A stretch of 64,000 bases of DNA, from positions 434,001-498,000 of the forward strand of contig NZ_JALDAY010000008.1 in the NCBI RefSeq assembly GCF_022698165.1, read 5' to 3'. The notes beneath the pieces are model-generated. The model was given only the letters and a program-made list of their open reading frames with translations. It did not search any database and was not told where the DNA came from. Shown here piece by piece: positions 57,472 to 64,000 of this stretch. This DNA is from Streptomyces cylindrosporus. GTDB lineage: Bacteria; Actinomycetota; Actinomycetes; Streptomycetales; Streptomycetaceae. The position numbers were made by a program, and so were the translations under genes. Numbering within the stretch: position 1 is the stretch's first letter; the number at the start of each line of letters is the position of its first letter.

Positions 57472-58338
57472 ATGAGAAGGCACAACGCCGACGAGACGTG
57501 CGGCATCGCCCAGACCGCGGTCGTCCTGGGGGACTGGTGGAACGTGCTGGTGCTGCGCGAGGTCGCCCGAGGACATGTCCGCTTCGACGCGCTGGCTGCC
57601 GAGATCGGCCTGTCCCGAAACGTCCTGACCGAACGGCTCGGCCGGCTCGTCGCCCGCGGGGTGCTGCGCCGCAGCCTGTACCAGAGGCGTCCGGTGCGTT
57701 ACGAGTACCTGCTCACCGACGCCGGAACGGCGCTGCTGCCCCTGCTCGTCGCCATGCAGGACTGGGGCGACCGCTGGATGCTGGGCGACGGCAGCCTCAC
57801 CGCGACCGCCGAGGCGGACGGCGCCGAACACGCGCGGGTGCACGCCCTGGTCGGCACCCGCCTGCCCGACGGCCTCGAACTGCCCGGCGCGCAGGGGCAG
57901 TACGCGCCGGTCGCCGCACCGGAGGCCGCCGCGACGGTGCTGTTCACCTACCCCGGCACCGGCATCGAATGGGGCCCGATCCCCGGAGCCGCGGGCTGCA
58001 CGCTGGAGCACCGGCTCTTCTCGGACGCCTGGCCGGAATTCCGCCGGGCGGGCGTGGCCGTACGCGGCATCAGCACCCAACTCACCCACGAACAGGAGGA
58101 GTTCGCCCGAGCCGAGAACATCCCGTACCCGCTCCTGTCCGACGCCGCCCACCAACTGGCCGCCGCGCTACGGCTGCCGACCTTCCGGGGCGCCGGACGG
58201 CTGCGGCACAAACGCCTGATCCTGGTCGCCGACGCCGAACGGACCGTACGCCACGCGCTGTTCCCCGTGGACGACATCCCGCACGCGGTCGCGGAGAGCC
58301 TGCGACTGGGCGCGGAGTGCGCCGGGACCAAGGGGTGA
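57472..58338 (+). CDS. HxlR-family regulator fused to a peroxiredoxin-like domain
   Basis: 288 residues. Residues 1-105 are an HxlR winged helix (CGIAQTAVVLGDWWNVLVLREVARG, LSRNVLTERLGRLVARGVLRR, YEYLLTDAG) with the family's N-terminal Cys at position 10. Residues about 130-285 resemble an AhpC/TSA-BCP peroxiredoxin: VLFTYPGTG, then IPGAAGCTLEHRLF with a candidate peroxidatic Cys at 176, and a later FPVDD segment. The BCP resolving Cys position (C-x4-C) is not Cys. A redox-sensing repressor or activator is likely, with the divergent enolase gene as target. Such fusions are uncommon. Confidence 0.85.
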   Translation: MRRHNADETCGIAQTAVVLGDWWNVLVLREVARGHVRFDALAAEIGLSRNVLTERLGRLVARGVLRRSLYQRRPVRYEYLLTDAGTALLPLLVAMQDWGDRWMLGDGSLTATAEADGAEHARVHALVGTRLPDGLELPGAQGQYAPVAAPEAAATVLFTYPGTGIEWGPIPGAAGCTLEHRLFSDAWPEFRRAGVAVRGISTQLTHEQEEFARAENIPYPLLSDAAHQLAAALRLPTFRGAGRLRHKRLILVADAERTVRHALFPVDDIPHAVAESLRLGAECAGTKG

Positions 58339-58348
58339 GCCGCGCGTG

Positions 58349-59008
58349 TCACTCGTACCGGTACTTCAACGACTCCTCTTCCGTCCGCTCGATGTCCGCG
58401 ATCGTCAGCTCCGGCATCCGCAGCTGGGCCAGCGTCACCTCGGCGGAGGTCGGCTGGGCGTCGGCCGGCAGCCACTGCTCCGGCTTCCACGCCCCGCTGC
58501 GCAGCAGCGACTTGGGGCAGTGCGGGTAGACCTCCTCGATCCCCACCACCAGCGCACTGGCCGGCGGCTTGCCCACGGGGGTCAGCTGGGACAGCAGCTC
58601 CGGGCGGGTGGAGACGCAGGCCCGGCCGTTCACCCTGAGCGTCGTGGTGCGCCCCGGGATGACGAACAGCAGTCCGGCGCGCCCGGTGGCGAGGACGTTC
58701 TGCAGGGTGTCCAGCCGCTTGTTGCCGGTCGCGTCCGGTATCGCCACGGTCCGCGAGTCGAGGACGGCGACGAACCCGGCGGGACCGCCGCGCGGGGACA
58801 CGTCACAGTTGCCCTCGGCGTCCACGCTGGCGACCAGGACGAGCGCGGAGCAGCCGATCAACTTCCGGGTCTGCTCGGTGAGTTCGGTCATCTGCTTGCG
58901 TACGGCCGTGTCGTTGGGAAGCGCGTAGACCTGACGCAGCGCCTCCTGGTCCCGCACGGCGTCGAGACGGAGCGAGTCGAAGGCACTGCCGGCAAGGGTT
59001 GACGTCAT
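58349..59008 (-). CDS. PPOX-family FMN-dependent flavoprotein (MSMEG_1061-like)
   Basis: 219 residues. The pyridoxamine 5'-phosphate oxidase-like split barrel is visible in LVLVASVDAEGNCDVSPRGGPAGFVAVLD, TVAIPDATGNKRLDTLQNVLATGRAGLLFVIPGRTTTLRVNGRA. The SPRGG and GNKRLDTLQN blocks match the MSMEG_1061-type actinobacterial subgroup that uses FMN or F420. The last 60 residues include a PHCPKSLLRSGAW motif. Substrate unknown. The gene starts 19 bases after the stop of the HupE-like gene, so it may be the third gene of the DUF3500-hupE operon. Confidence 0.85.
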   Translation of the reverse strand: MTSTLAGSAFDSLRLDAVRDQEALRQVYALPNDTAVRKQMTELTEQTRKLIGCSALVLVASVDAEGNCDVSPRGGPAGFVAVLDSRTVAIPDATGNKRLDTLQNVLATGRAGLLFVIPGRTTTLRVNGRACVSTRPELLSQLTPVGKPPASALVVGIEEVYPHCPKSLLRSGAWKPEQWLPADAQPTSAEVTLAQLRMPELTIADIERTEEESLKYRYE

Positions 59009-59027
59009 GGCATCGACCTTATGCGCG

Positions 59028-60425
59028 TCACGGCTGGTCCTGAACGGCCGGGCGAGCGTAGGGGTGTCGACGAGTTGCCCCGGAGCCCTCGCCGCGAGGA
59101 TGGGTGATCATCCAGAGCGTGGCGAGCAGCGCGGTGACGGCGAGGGCGAGGAGCAGCTGCGAGGTGTGCGTTCCGGCGCTGTCCGCCGTGCGGGCGACGG
59201 GGTTGGGCAACCCCAGGCGGTCCAGCAGCCAGCCGAGGGCCAGACCGGCGGTCAGCAGCGCACCGGCCGTGCGCACGGCGGAGTGCCTGCGCAACCGGAC
59301 GAGGCAGATCAGACTCGGCAGGGCCAGCAGGACGAGGACGAGCTGCATGCACTCGATGCCGAGGTTGAACCCCGCCAGGCTCAGGGTCAGTTGGGTGGTG
59401 GAGAGTTTCATCTCGGCGAGGGTGAGGGAGAAGGCCAGGCCGTGTCCGAGCCCGAAGACGCCGGCGATGACGGCCTCGCGTCCCGGGAAGAGCGGGCGGA
59501 CGGCGTGGACGGCCCCGACGAGAATGCTGAAGGCGATGAACGCCTCGACCGGCTGGGCCGGGATGTCGAGGCGGCCGAAGGCGCTCACGGCCAGCGCCAG
59601 GGAGTGGCCGAGCGTGAACGCGAGCGTGGTGCGGGCGATCCGGCCGAGGGCGGTGCGGGTGCCCACGGTTCCGCGCCAGCGGTTCCCGGCCGCCCGGAGC
59701 GGCGCGGGCAGCAGCAGGATGAGCAGGAACAGCAGATGGTCGGTGCCCTCGAGGATGTGCTCGGCGCCGAGCCGGAACATGGCGTAGGTGCCGCTCCAGA
59801 CACTGCCGCCGGCCAGGTCGACGGTGAGGGGCGCGATGGTCATGCTGCGGGTGTCGATGCCGATGACGCCGACCTGAGCCGCGCCGCTCCGCCCGTCGCC
59901 GGCCACCTTGCCGGCGGCCCAGTCCTGACGGACGGAGACCAGGACGGTGTGGGTGACGACCTGGTGGACGATGGCGTCGTAGTCGAGGACGAACCGCCGT
60001 ACGTCCCCGCCGGGAGGCGGGGTCAGGGTGGCCCGGACGGTCAGCTCGCGGTAGACGCCGGTGGAGGTCTGCTCCGCCCGGCTCAGCGCCGTCGCGCCGA
60101 TCGTGACGGCCCACGCCTTGCCGTCGCGGGTGGTGGGGTGGAGGTGGGCGGCGAGGTAGCGCCGGACGGCGGGGGCCCGTGCCGACAGCTGCCCGGCCGT
60201 GGTGGTGTCGTCCAGGGCGATGCCGCTGGCCCGGGAGAAGTCGCCGAGCGGCAGGTCCAGTTCGGCGGTCACCGACGCCTCGTGCACGTCGAGCAGGAGC
60301 ACCGAGTGCGGCATCGGATGCGCGGCGGCAGGCGGCGCCGCCAGAAGCAGCGCCGCCAGGACCGCCACCGCCGACCCGACCGCCATGCGCAGCGCCGATG
60401 ACAGCGAGAGCGGCGAGCGGTTCAT
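59028..60425 (-). CDS. HupE/UreJ-family membrane protein
   Basis: 465 residues. A signal peptide (residues 1-36, ending AAAHP) precedes an extracytoplasmic domain of about 190 residues (ASVTAELDLPLGDFSRA, RRFVLDYDAIVHQVVTH). Then six to seven helices carry the HupE/UreJ motif GAEHILEGTDHLLFLLILL, FTLGHSLALAVSAFG, VEAFIAFSILVGAVHAVRP and FGLGHGLAFSLTL; the H-x(4)-D-H and H-x-x-A pattern is that of nickel/cobalt-type HupE permeases. Metal transport is likely, though the long extracytoplasmic domain differs from small HupE proteins. The start overlaps the DUF3500 gene stop by one base (TGATG). Confidence 0.88.
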   Translation of the reverse strand: MNRSPLSLSSALRMAVGSAVAVLAALLLAAPPAAAHPMPHSVLLLDVHEASVTAELDLPLGDFSRASGIALDDTTTAGQLSARAPAVRRYLAAHLHPTTRDGKAWAVTIGATALSRAEQTSTGVYRELTVRATLTPPPGGDVRRFVLDYDAIVHQVVTHTVLVSVRQDWAAGKVAGDGRSGAAQVGVIGIDTRSMTIAPLTVDLAGGSVWSGTYAMFRLGAEHILEGTDHLLFLLILLLPAPLRAAGNRWRGTVGTRTALGRIARTTLAFTLGHSLALAVSAFGRLDIPAQPVEAFIAFSILVGAVHAVRPLFPGREAVIAGVFGLGHGLAFSLTLAEMKLSTTQLTLSLAGFNLGIECMQLVLVLLALPSLICLVRLRRHSAVRTAGALLTAGLALGWLLDRLGLPNPVARTADSAGTHTSQLLLALAVTALLATLWMITHPRGEGSGATRRHPYARPAVQDQP

Positions 60426-61525
60426 CAGAAGGAGAACTCTCCGCCGTAGTCGCGCGTGTGGTCGCGGTAGACGGTGTGGTAGTGCACGCCGCTGTAGACG
60501 ACGCCGTTCTGGCAGACGAACTCGATCCAGACGCCGGGCCCGTCGATGCGCACGTAGTCACCCTGGCTGCTCAGGGCGCTGCTGCCCGAGTACGAGATGT
60601 AGGTGCCGGACAGTTCCGACTGGTAGGTGGACAGCAGCGAGGCGGAGGTCGTGTCGTCCGCGACCTTGACCCACGGGGTGATGGCCGCGAGGACGAGCGC
60701 CTGCTGGGTGCTGGAGAGTCCGCTGACCGCGAGGCCCTGCTTGGTCGTCGGGAACTGGCCGTCCTTGCCCGGGCCAAGCAGCACGTCGCTGTACGACGTC
60801 GAGAGCTTCGCCTGGGCGAGCTGGCTGCTGCTGAGGCCGCCGAGCATGGCGAGCATCGCGTTGCGCATCCCGCTGAGCGGTGCGTACGTGGTGCCGCCCG
60901 AGGTCCAGCTGGTCGGCTCCACGCCGACGAAGTAGGGGGTCGTGCCCTCGACCGCGCCGTTCTTGTAGGTGAGGTTCACGGCCAGGTGGTGGCCGCCGAA
61001 GTGCAGTTGCCAGGTGCCGCTGGTGCTCGGGGTGCCGAGGAACGCCAGGTAGTAGTTGCCGCTGCCGTAGCCGGAGGCGCTCTGCCCGAGGACGTCGTCG
61101 GCGGCCAGGATCTTGGAGACCTGGTCGTACCCGGTTCCGCTGCCCGTCCCGGTGGCCGCCTGCACCACCGCCTTGGCGGCGGCGAGTTGGGTGCTGCTGA
61201 GCGTGCTGAACTGGATGCCGACGCGGCAGGTGGAGCCGCACGGGAGGTTCGACCAGGCGGTCGCGTTGGCCTTCGTGAAGCTGAGCAGCACCTTCGACTT
61301 CTGGCTCGTGGACAGGGTGTTCAGGAATGTGTTGGCCGCGGTGACCACGTCCGACACGGTCGCGTCCGACACGGTCGCCGACGCGCCGGCCGAGGCGCTC
61401 TGGGGGGTCGCGGCGTTCGCGTGGACGTAGGCCCCTCCGACGAGGAAGGCGGTGGCCGCCGTAACGGCCACGCCCGTCCTCTTCCAGCTCTGCGCCAGTC
61501 TGCTGCGCGTGCTGTTTTCTGGCAC
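60425..61525 (-). CDS. Secreted DUF3500 protein, His-rich
   Basis: 366 residues from GTG 61525. A signal peptide (VPENSTRSRLAQ, hydrophobic core, HANAATPQ) precedes a DUF3500 domain: LLSFTKANATAWSNLP, YYLAFLGTPSTSGTWQLHFGGHHLAVNLTY, FVGVEPTSW and a late YSGVHYHTVYRDHTRDYGGEF. The clustered His residues (HFGGHH, HYHTVYRDH) look like a metal or heme site. The HupE-like permease gene is coupled to its stop codon, so the protein may deliver metal to that permease. Function of DUF3500 is not established. Confidence 0.87.
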   Translation of the reverse strand: MPENSTRSRLAQSWKRTGVAVTAATAFLVGGAYVHANAATPQSASAGASATVSDATVSDVVTAANTFLNTLSTSQKSKVLLSFTKANATAWSNLPCGSTCRVGIQFSTLSSTQLAAAKAVVQAATGTGSGTGYDQVSKILAADDVLGQSASGYGSGNYYLAFLGTPSTSGTWQLHFGGHHLAVNLTYKNGAVEGTTPYFVGVEPTSWTSGGTTYAPLSGMRNAMLAMLGGLSSSQLAQAKLSTSYSDVLLGPGKDGQFPTTKQGLAVSGLSSTQQALVLAAITPWVKVADDTTSASLLSTYQSELSGTYISYSGSSALSSQGDYVRIDGPGVWIEFVCQNGVVYSGVHYHTVYRDHTRDYGGEFSF

Positions 61526-61547
61526 CTTGACGGTCCCTTCGGTAGAC

Positions 61548-61569
61548 GTTTGCCATGCACATGACAAAC
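61548..61569. promoter_or_regulatory. Inverted repeat upstream of the DUF3500 gene
   Basis: GTTTGCCATG and CATGACAAAC flank a 2-base centre; nine of ten arm bases pair. It lies 23 bases before the GTG start. This position suits a repressor site; the identity of the regulator is unknown. Confidence 0.55.
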
Positions 61570-61623
61570 GAGTGTGTGGTTGTCCGAACGCGGCGGAGCA
61601 CCGAAAACGGTGGTGCACACGGC

Positions 61624-61641
61624 CCCCGAAAACAATCGGGG
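61624..61641 (-). terminator. Hairpin terminator after the TetR gene
   Basis: CCCCGA and TCGGGG pair around a 6-base AT-rich loop, 12-29 bases after the TetR stop. A second small hairpin (CACCG-aaaa-CGGTG) lies at 61599-61612. Confidence 0.6.
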
Positions 61642-61652
61642 CAACCTGTGAA

Positions 61653-62240
61653 TCACCCAGGAATCGAGCCCGGGGCAACGCCTGCCGCGTCGAGCAGGGT
61701 GGTCACGGTGGGGATGACGAGCCCGCCCTGTGTGTCGGCCTTGATCCCCGCACGGGCGCTGGCGCCGTCGAAGACCAGGATCAGCTGCCGGGCCAGCAGG
61801 TCCGGGTCGCTCGCCCCGCCCTGCTCGGCCTCGGCGCGGAAGAAGGCCGCGAGGTTCTCCTTGACCCGACGGGCCACCCGGCTCGCGGGGTGCTCGGGGT
61901 CCTTGAGTTCGATCTGTACGACGAGGTACCGGCAGCCCTGGAAGTCGGGCGCACCCGCCTGCGCCTCCGCCTTCTCGAAGACGTGCAGGATCCGCTCGCG
62001 CGGCGGACGGTTGTCGTCCGCCGCGGGAAGGAGTGCCGTCACGTAGGCGGAGGCGCGTTCCTCCAGGCTCGCCGCCAGCAGCTCGCCCTTGCTCTCGAAC
62101 AGCTTGTACATGGAGCGCTTGGACACGCCCGCCGCCTTGCACAGCGCGTCGACGCCGATGTTGACGCCGTCTCGGTAGGTCAGCGTGGCCGCTGCCTCCA
62201 GCAGCCGCTCTCGGGAGCTCGGCATTGCTTCGGTGGTCAT
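61653..62240 (-). CDS. TetR-family repressor of the adjacent exporter
   Basis: 195 residues. The HTH spans about 8-55: RERLLEAAATLTYRDGVNIGVDALCKAAGVSKRSMYKLFESK. The C-terminal domain contains GCRYLVVQIELKDPEHPA, usual in the TetR group with exporters as targets. The promoter has TAACCT (-10, 62247-62252) and TTTCCT (-35, 62270-62275) spaced 17 bases, with the palindrome AAACCGATCGGTTT overlapping the -35. The same palindrome recurs four times before the exporter gene upstream, so this protein very probably represses both itself and the exporter. ATG is six bases after the -10, pointing to a leaderless mRNA. Confidence 0.93.
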   Translation of the reverse strand: MTTEAMPSSRERLLEAAATLTYRDGVNIGVDALCKAAGVSKRSMYKLFESKGELLAASLEERASAYVTALLPAADDNRPPRERILHVFEKAEAQAGAPDFQGCRYLVVQIELKDPEHPASRVARRVKENLAAFFRAEAEQGGASDPDLLARQLILVFDGASARAGIKADTQGGLVIPTVTTLLDAAGVAPGSIPG

Positions 62241-62246
62241 ACGGCG

Positions 62247-62275
62247 AGGTTAACTCGATTCCGCCCGCCAGGAAA
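62247..62275 (-). promoter_or_regulatory. TetR gene promoter
   Basis: Minus-strand TTTCCT (62270-62275) and TAACCT (62247-62252) spaced 17 bases; start codon ATG 62240 begins six bases after the -10. The operator at 62273-62286 covers the -35. Confidence 0.5.
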
Positions 62276-62286
62276 CCGATCGGTTT
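62273..62286. promoter_or_regulatory. TetR operator copy 1 (autoregulation)
   Basis: AAACCGATCGGTTT, a perfect 14-base palindrome, located between the exporter stop and the TetR start. Identical to the core of the copies near 63.8-63.95 kb. Confidence 0.8.
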
Positions 62287-62296
62287 TATGGCCGGC

Positions 62297-63796
62297 TCAG
62301 TGGGCGATCACGGGCTCGCCCTCCGACGGCGCCAGAGCCGCGTTCGGCATCAGGAACGCCGTGAGCACCGCGCCGACCACGAAGATCCCGGCGCCCCACG
62401 CCAGGGTGGCCGTGTAGCTCTCGACCCCGGCCCGCGCCATGGTCAGCGCGCCGGGCTTGTGCGCGGACAGGTAGTCGGTGGCGGCCGATGAGGCGACGGT
62501 GGTCAGCAGTGCCGTACTGATCGAGCCGCCCACCTGCTGGCTGGTGTTGATCAGCGCCGAGGCGACGCCCGCGTCCTCGTGGTGCACGCCCGCGGTCGCG
62601 CCCTGGAACGCGGTGGTCATCACCGCGCCGATGCCGAGGCCCAGCAGGATCATGCCCGGCATGATGTCGGCGGCGTACGTGCTGTCCAGCGTGAGCCGGG
62701 TCAGCAGGGCCATGCCGGACGCGGAGACCAGGAAGCCGGCGCTGATCACGGTCTTCGGGCCGACCCTGGGCAGCAGCAGTGCGGGCACCGTGGTCGACGC
62801 GGCGACGATGCTGCCGACCATCGGCAGGAAGGACAGACCGGCCTCGATCGGGGAGTAGCCGATGCTCGCCTCCAGGTAGTAGGTCAGGAACAGGAAGATC
62901 GAGAACATCCCCATGCCCAGGACGAACACGGCCAGGAACGAACCGCCCCGGGTCCGGTCCAGCACGACGCGCGGCGGCAGCAGCGGATGCGCGACCCTGA
63001 GCTCCAGCCAGGCGAACACCCCGAGCAGTACGACGCCGCTGATCATGGAGCCGAGGGCGACCGGGTCGGTCCAGCTGGTGGACTCGACGTGCGCGAATCC
63101 GTAGACGACGCCGAACAGCGCGGCGCTCACCACGACCGTGCCGGGAACGTCGATCCTGGGCCGCTCGGCGTGCGCGGGCTTGGCGAGCAACAGCAACGCA
63201 CCGGCCAGCGCGACGGCCGCGAAGACGACGTTCACGTACATCACCCAGCGCCATGACGCCCATTCGGTCAGCATGCCGCCGAGCAGCAGTCCGACCGCGG
63301 CGCCCGCACCGGACAGCGCGCTGAAGATGCCGAACGCCTTCGGGCGCTCGGCCGGGTCGGTGAAGGTCACGCTGAGCAGGGACAGCGCCGCGGGTGCGAG
63401 GAGCGCCGCGAACAGGCCCTGGGCCACGCGGGCCGCGACGAGTATCTCGAAGCTGCCGGCCGCGCCGCCGACGACGGACGCGCCCGCGAAACCGATCAGC
63501 CCGGTCACGAAGGTCGTACGCCGGCCGAACAGGTCACCGAGCCGGCCGCCGAGCAGCAGCAGGCTGCCGAACGCCAAGGCGTACCCCGTGATGACCCACT
63601 GCCGGCTGCCGTCGCTGAACCCGAGGTCGTGCTGCGCCTCGGGCAGCGCGATGTTCACGACGGTCGCGTCCAGCGTGACCATCAGCTGCGCCACGCCCAG
63701 CACGACGAGCACCCACCAGCGCACGGCATGTGAGCCGCGGCGGCCCGGGTCTGTTTTTCCGGGGACGGGCGCCCCGCGGTCGTAGGTGGTACTCAC
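62297..63796 (-). CDS. DHA2-family MFS drug exporter (14 helices)
   Basis: 499 residues from GTG 63796 with AAGGGGA upstream. About fourteen helices. The first helix ends LMVTLDATVVNIALPEAQHDL, the D1 motif of the DHA2 group; motif A is GGRLGDLFGRR, motif B is ARVAQGLFAALLAPAALSLL, and motif C is GPLSGAGAAVG-like in ALSGAGAAVGLLLGG. DHA2 pumps export drugs and dyes with protons. TetR lies downstream on the same strand, and four copies of its operator lie upstream, consistent with a substrate-inducible efflux locus. Confidence 0.93.
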   Translation of the reverse strand: MSTTYDRGAPVPGKTDPGRRGSHAVRWWVLVVLGVAQLMVTLDATVVNIALPEAQHDLGFSDGSRQWVITGYALAFGSLLLLGGRLGDLFGRRTTFVTGLIGFAGASVVGGAAGSFEILVAARVAQGLFAALLAPAALSLLSVTFTDPAERPKAFGIFSALSGAGAAVGLLLGGMLTEWASWRWVMYVNVVFAAVALAGALLLLAKPAHAERPRIDVPGTVVVSAALFGVVYGFAHVESTSWTDPVALGSMISGVVLLGVFAWLELRVAHPLLPPRVVLDRTRGGSFLAVFVLGMGMFSIFLFLTYYLEASIGYSPIEAGLSFLPMVGSIVAASTTVPALLLPRVGPKTVISAGFLVSASGMALLTRLTLDSTYAADIMPGMILLGLGIGAVMTTAFQGATAGVHHEDAGVASALINTSQQVGGSISTALLTTVASSAATDYLSAHKPGALTMARAGVESYTATLAWGAGIFVVGAVLTAFLMPNAALAPSEGEPVIAH

Positions 63797-63835
63797 TTTT
63801 CCCCTTGGTCGCTGGTCATGGGCCGACCGTCGGTC

Positions 63836-63853
63836 GGAAACCGATCGGTTTCC
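63836..63853. promoter_or_regulatory. TetR operator copy 2 (perfect 18-base palindrome)
   Basis: GGAAACCGATCGGTTTCC, the longest copy, 40 bases before the exporter start. A CCGACCGTCGGTCGG near-palindrome lies immediately beside it (63822-63836). Confidence 0.8.
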
Positions 63854-63861
63854 CCACAGGA

Positions 63862-63875
63862 AAACAGATCGGTTT
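63862..63875. promoter_or_regulatory. TetR operator copy 3 (one mismatch)
   Basis: AAACAGATCGGTTT. One base differs from the perfect palindrome. Centre is 24 bases from copy 2. Confidence 0.7.
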
Positions 63876-63914
63876 CCTCGGTGCAAGCGAGTGGCGTGCC
63901 GGGCTTGCGCATGG

Positions 63915-63928
63915 AAACCGATCGGTTT
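63915..63928. promoter_or_regulatory. TetR operator copy 4
   Basis: AAACCGATCGGTTT, identical to the core palindrome. Confidence 0.75.
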
Positions 63929-63938
63929 ACCTTGGTGG

Positions 63939-63952
63939 AAACTGATCGGTTT
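63939..63952. promoter_or_regulatory. TetR operator copy 5 (one mismatch)
   Basis: AAACTGATCGGTTT. It lies 21 bases before the possible divergent start codon at 63974; centre is 24 bases from copy 4. Confidence 0.7.
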
Positions 63953-63973
63953 CTCTTCTCTGGAGTCGGCGAG

Positions 63974-64000
63974 ATGCCCAGCCAGGAATCACGTCCCACG
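63974..64000 (+). CDS. Start of a divergent gene, cut by window edge
   Basis: ATG 63974 with GGAG eight bases upstream opens a frame of nine codons (MPSQESRPT) to the window end. Two TetR operator copies lie just before it, so a divergent gene under the same control is likely. Too short to assign a product. Confidence 0.4.

Overview
The window looks like a piece of a Streptomyces chromosome. It is very GC-rich and has strong third-position GC bias, so long spurious open frames run antisense to most real genes. GTG starts and 4-base ATGA/GTGA overlaps are common, and several genes have a -10 hexamer 6-7 bases before the start codon, which suggests leaderless transcripts. Several families are ones I associate with Streptomyces: SCO2400-like, SCO5918-like, DUF574 methyltransferase, SARP/AfsR regulator, ECF41 sigma factor, DasR-type operator. 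I saw no tRNA, rRNA, CRISPR array, insertion sequence, prophage or PKS/NRPS genes.

Layout. 1-6 kb: truncated patatin-like gene and divergent TetR gene with two operator-like palindromes; DUF4328 membrane protein; SCO2400-like zinc-ribbon protein; secreted GH18 chitinase with a near-perfect DasR site in its promoter; orphan XylF-like sugar-binding lipoprotein; DUF574 methyltransferase. 6-15.5 kb: a gene group of polytopic membrane protein, membrane cytochrome/sulfite-oxidase-like protein, small membrane protein, and a translationally coupled GT2 / DUF2064 / methyltransferase operon facing a two-component system, followed by an acetyltransferase and a nucleotide-sugar epimerase. 15.5-23.4 kb: oxidoreductase and regulator genes (MmyB-type regulator plus SDR, alpha/beta hydrolase facing a SARP, ECF41 sigma factor followed by a consensus Crp site and an NDH-2-like flavoprotein). 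23.4-30 kb: mostly secreted or envelope proteins (sedolisin protease, small secreted protein, lipoprotein, membrane-anchored HTH protein, polysaccharide deacetylase) and an MHS-family permease.

30-33 kb: response regulator, histidine kinase and a TAXI-type solute-binding protein, with no TRAP permease nearby. 33.3-41.2 kb: a three-gene set of YqiJ-like membrane protein with a His/Gly-rich linker, flotillin, and a 1560-residue AAA-type DNA repair ATPase; this is the best candidate in the window for an under-described system. 41-46 kb: PucR-type regulator, Ser/Thr kinase with a beta-propeller sensor domain, ECF sigma factor with a CU044_5270-like partner. 46-52 kb: NarL-type two-component system divergent from a small membrane protein and a MacB/FtsX-type ABC exporter. 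52-56 kb: DUF4232 lipoprotein and a cold-shock group (STAS, SCO5918-like, DEAD-box helicase, CspA). 56-64 kb: second-type enolase facing an HxlR-peroxiredoxin fusion; coupled DUF3500/HupE pair with a PPOX flavoprotein; and a TetR/DHA2 exporter locus carrying five copies of one palindromic operator, with the start of a further gene at the right edge.
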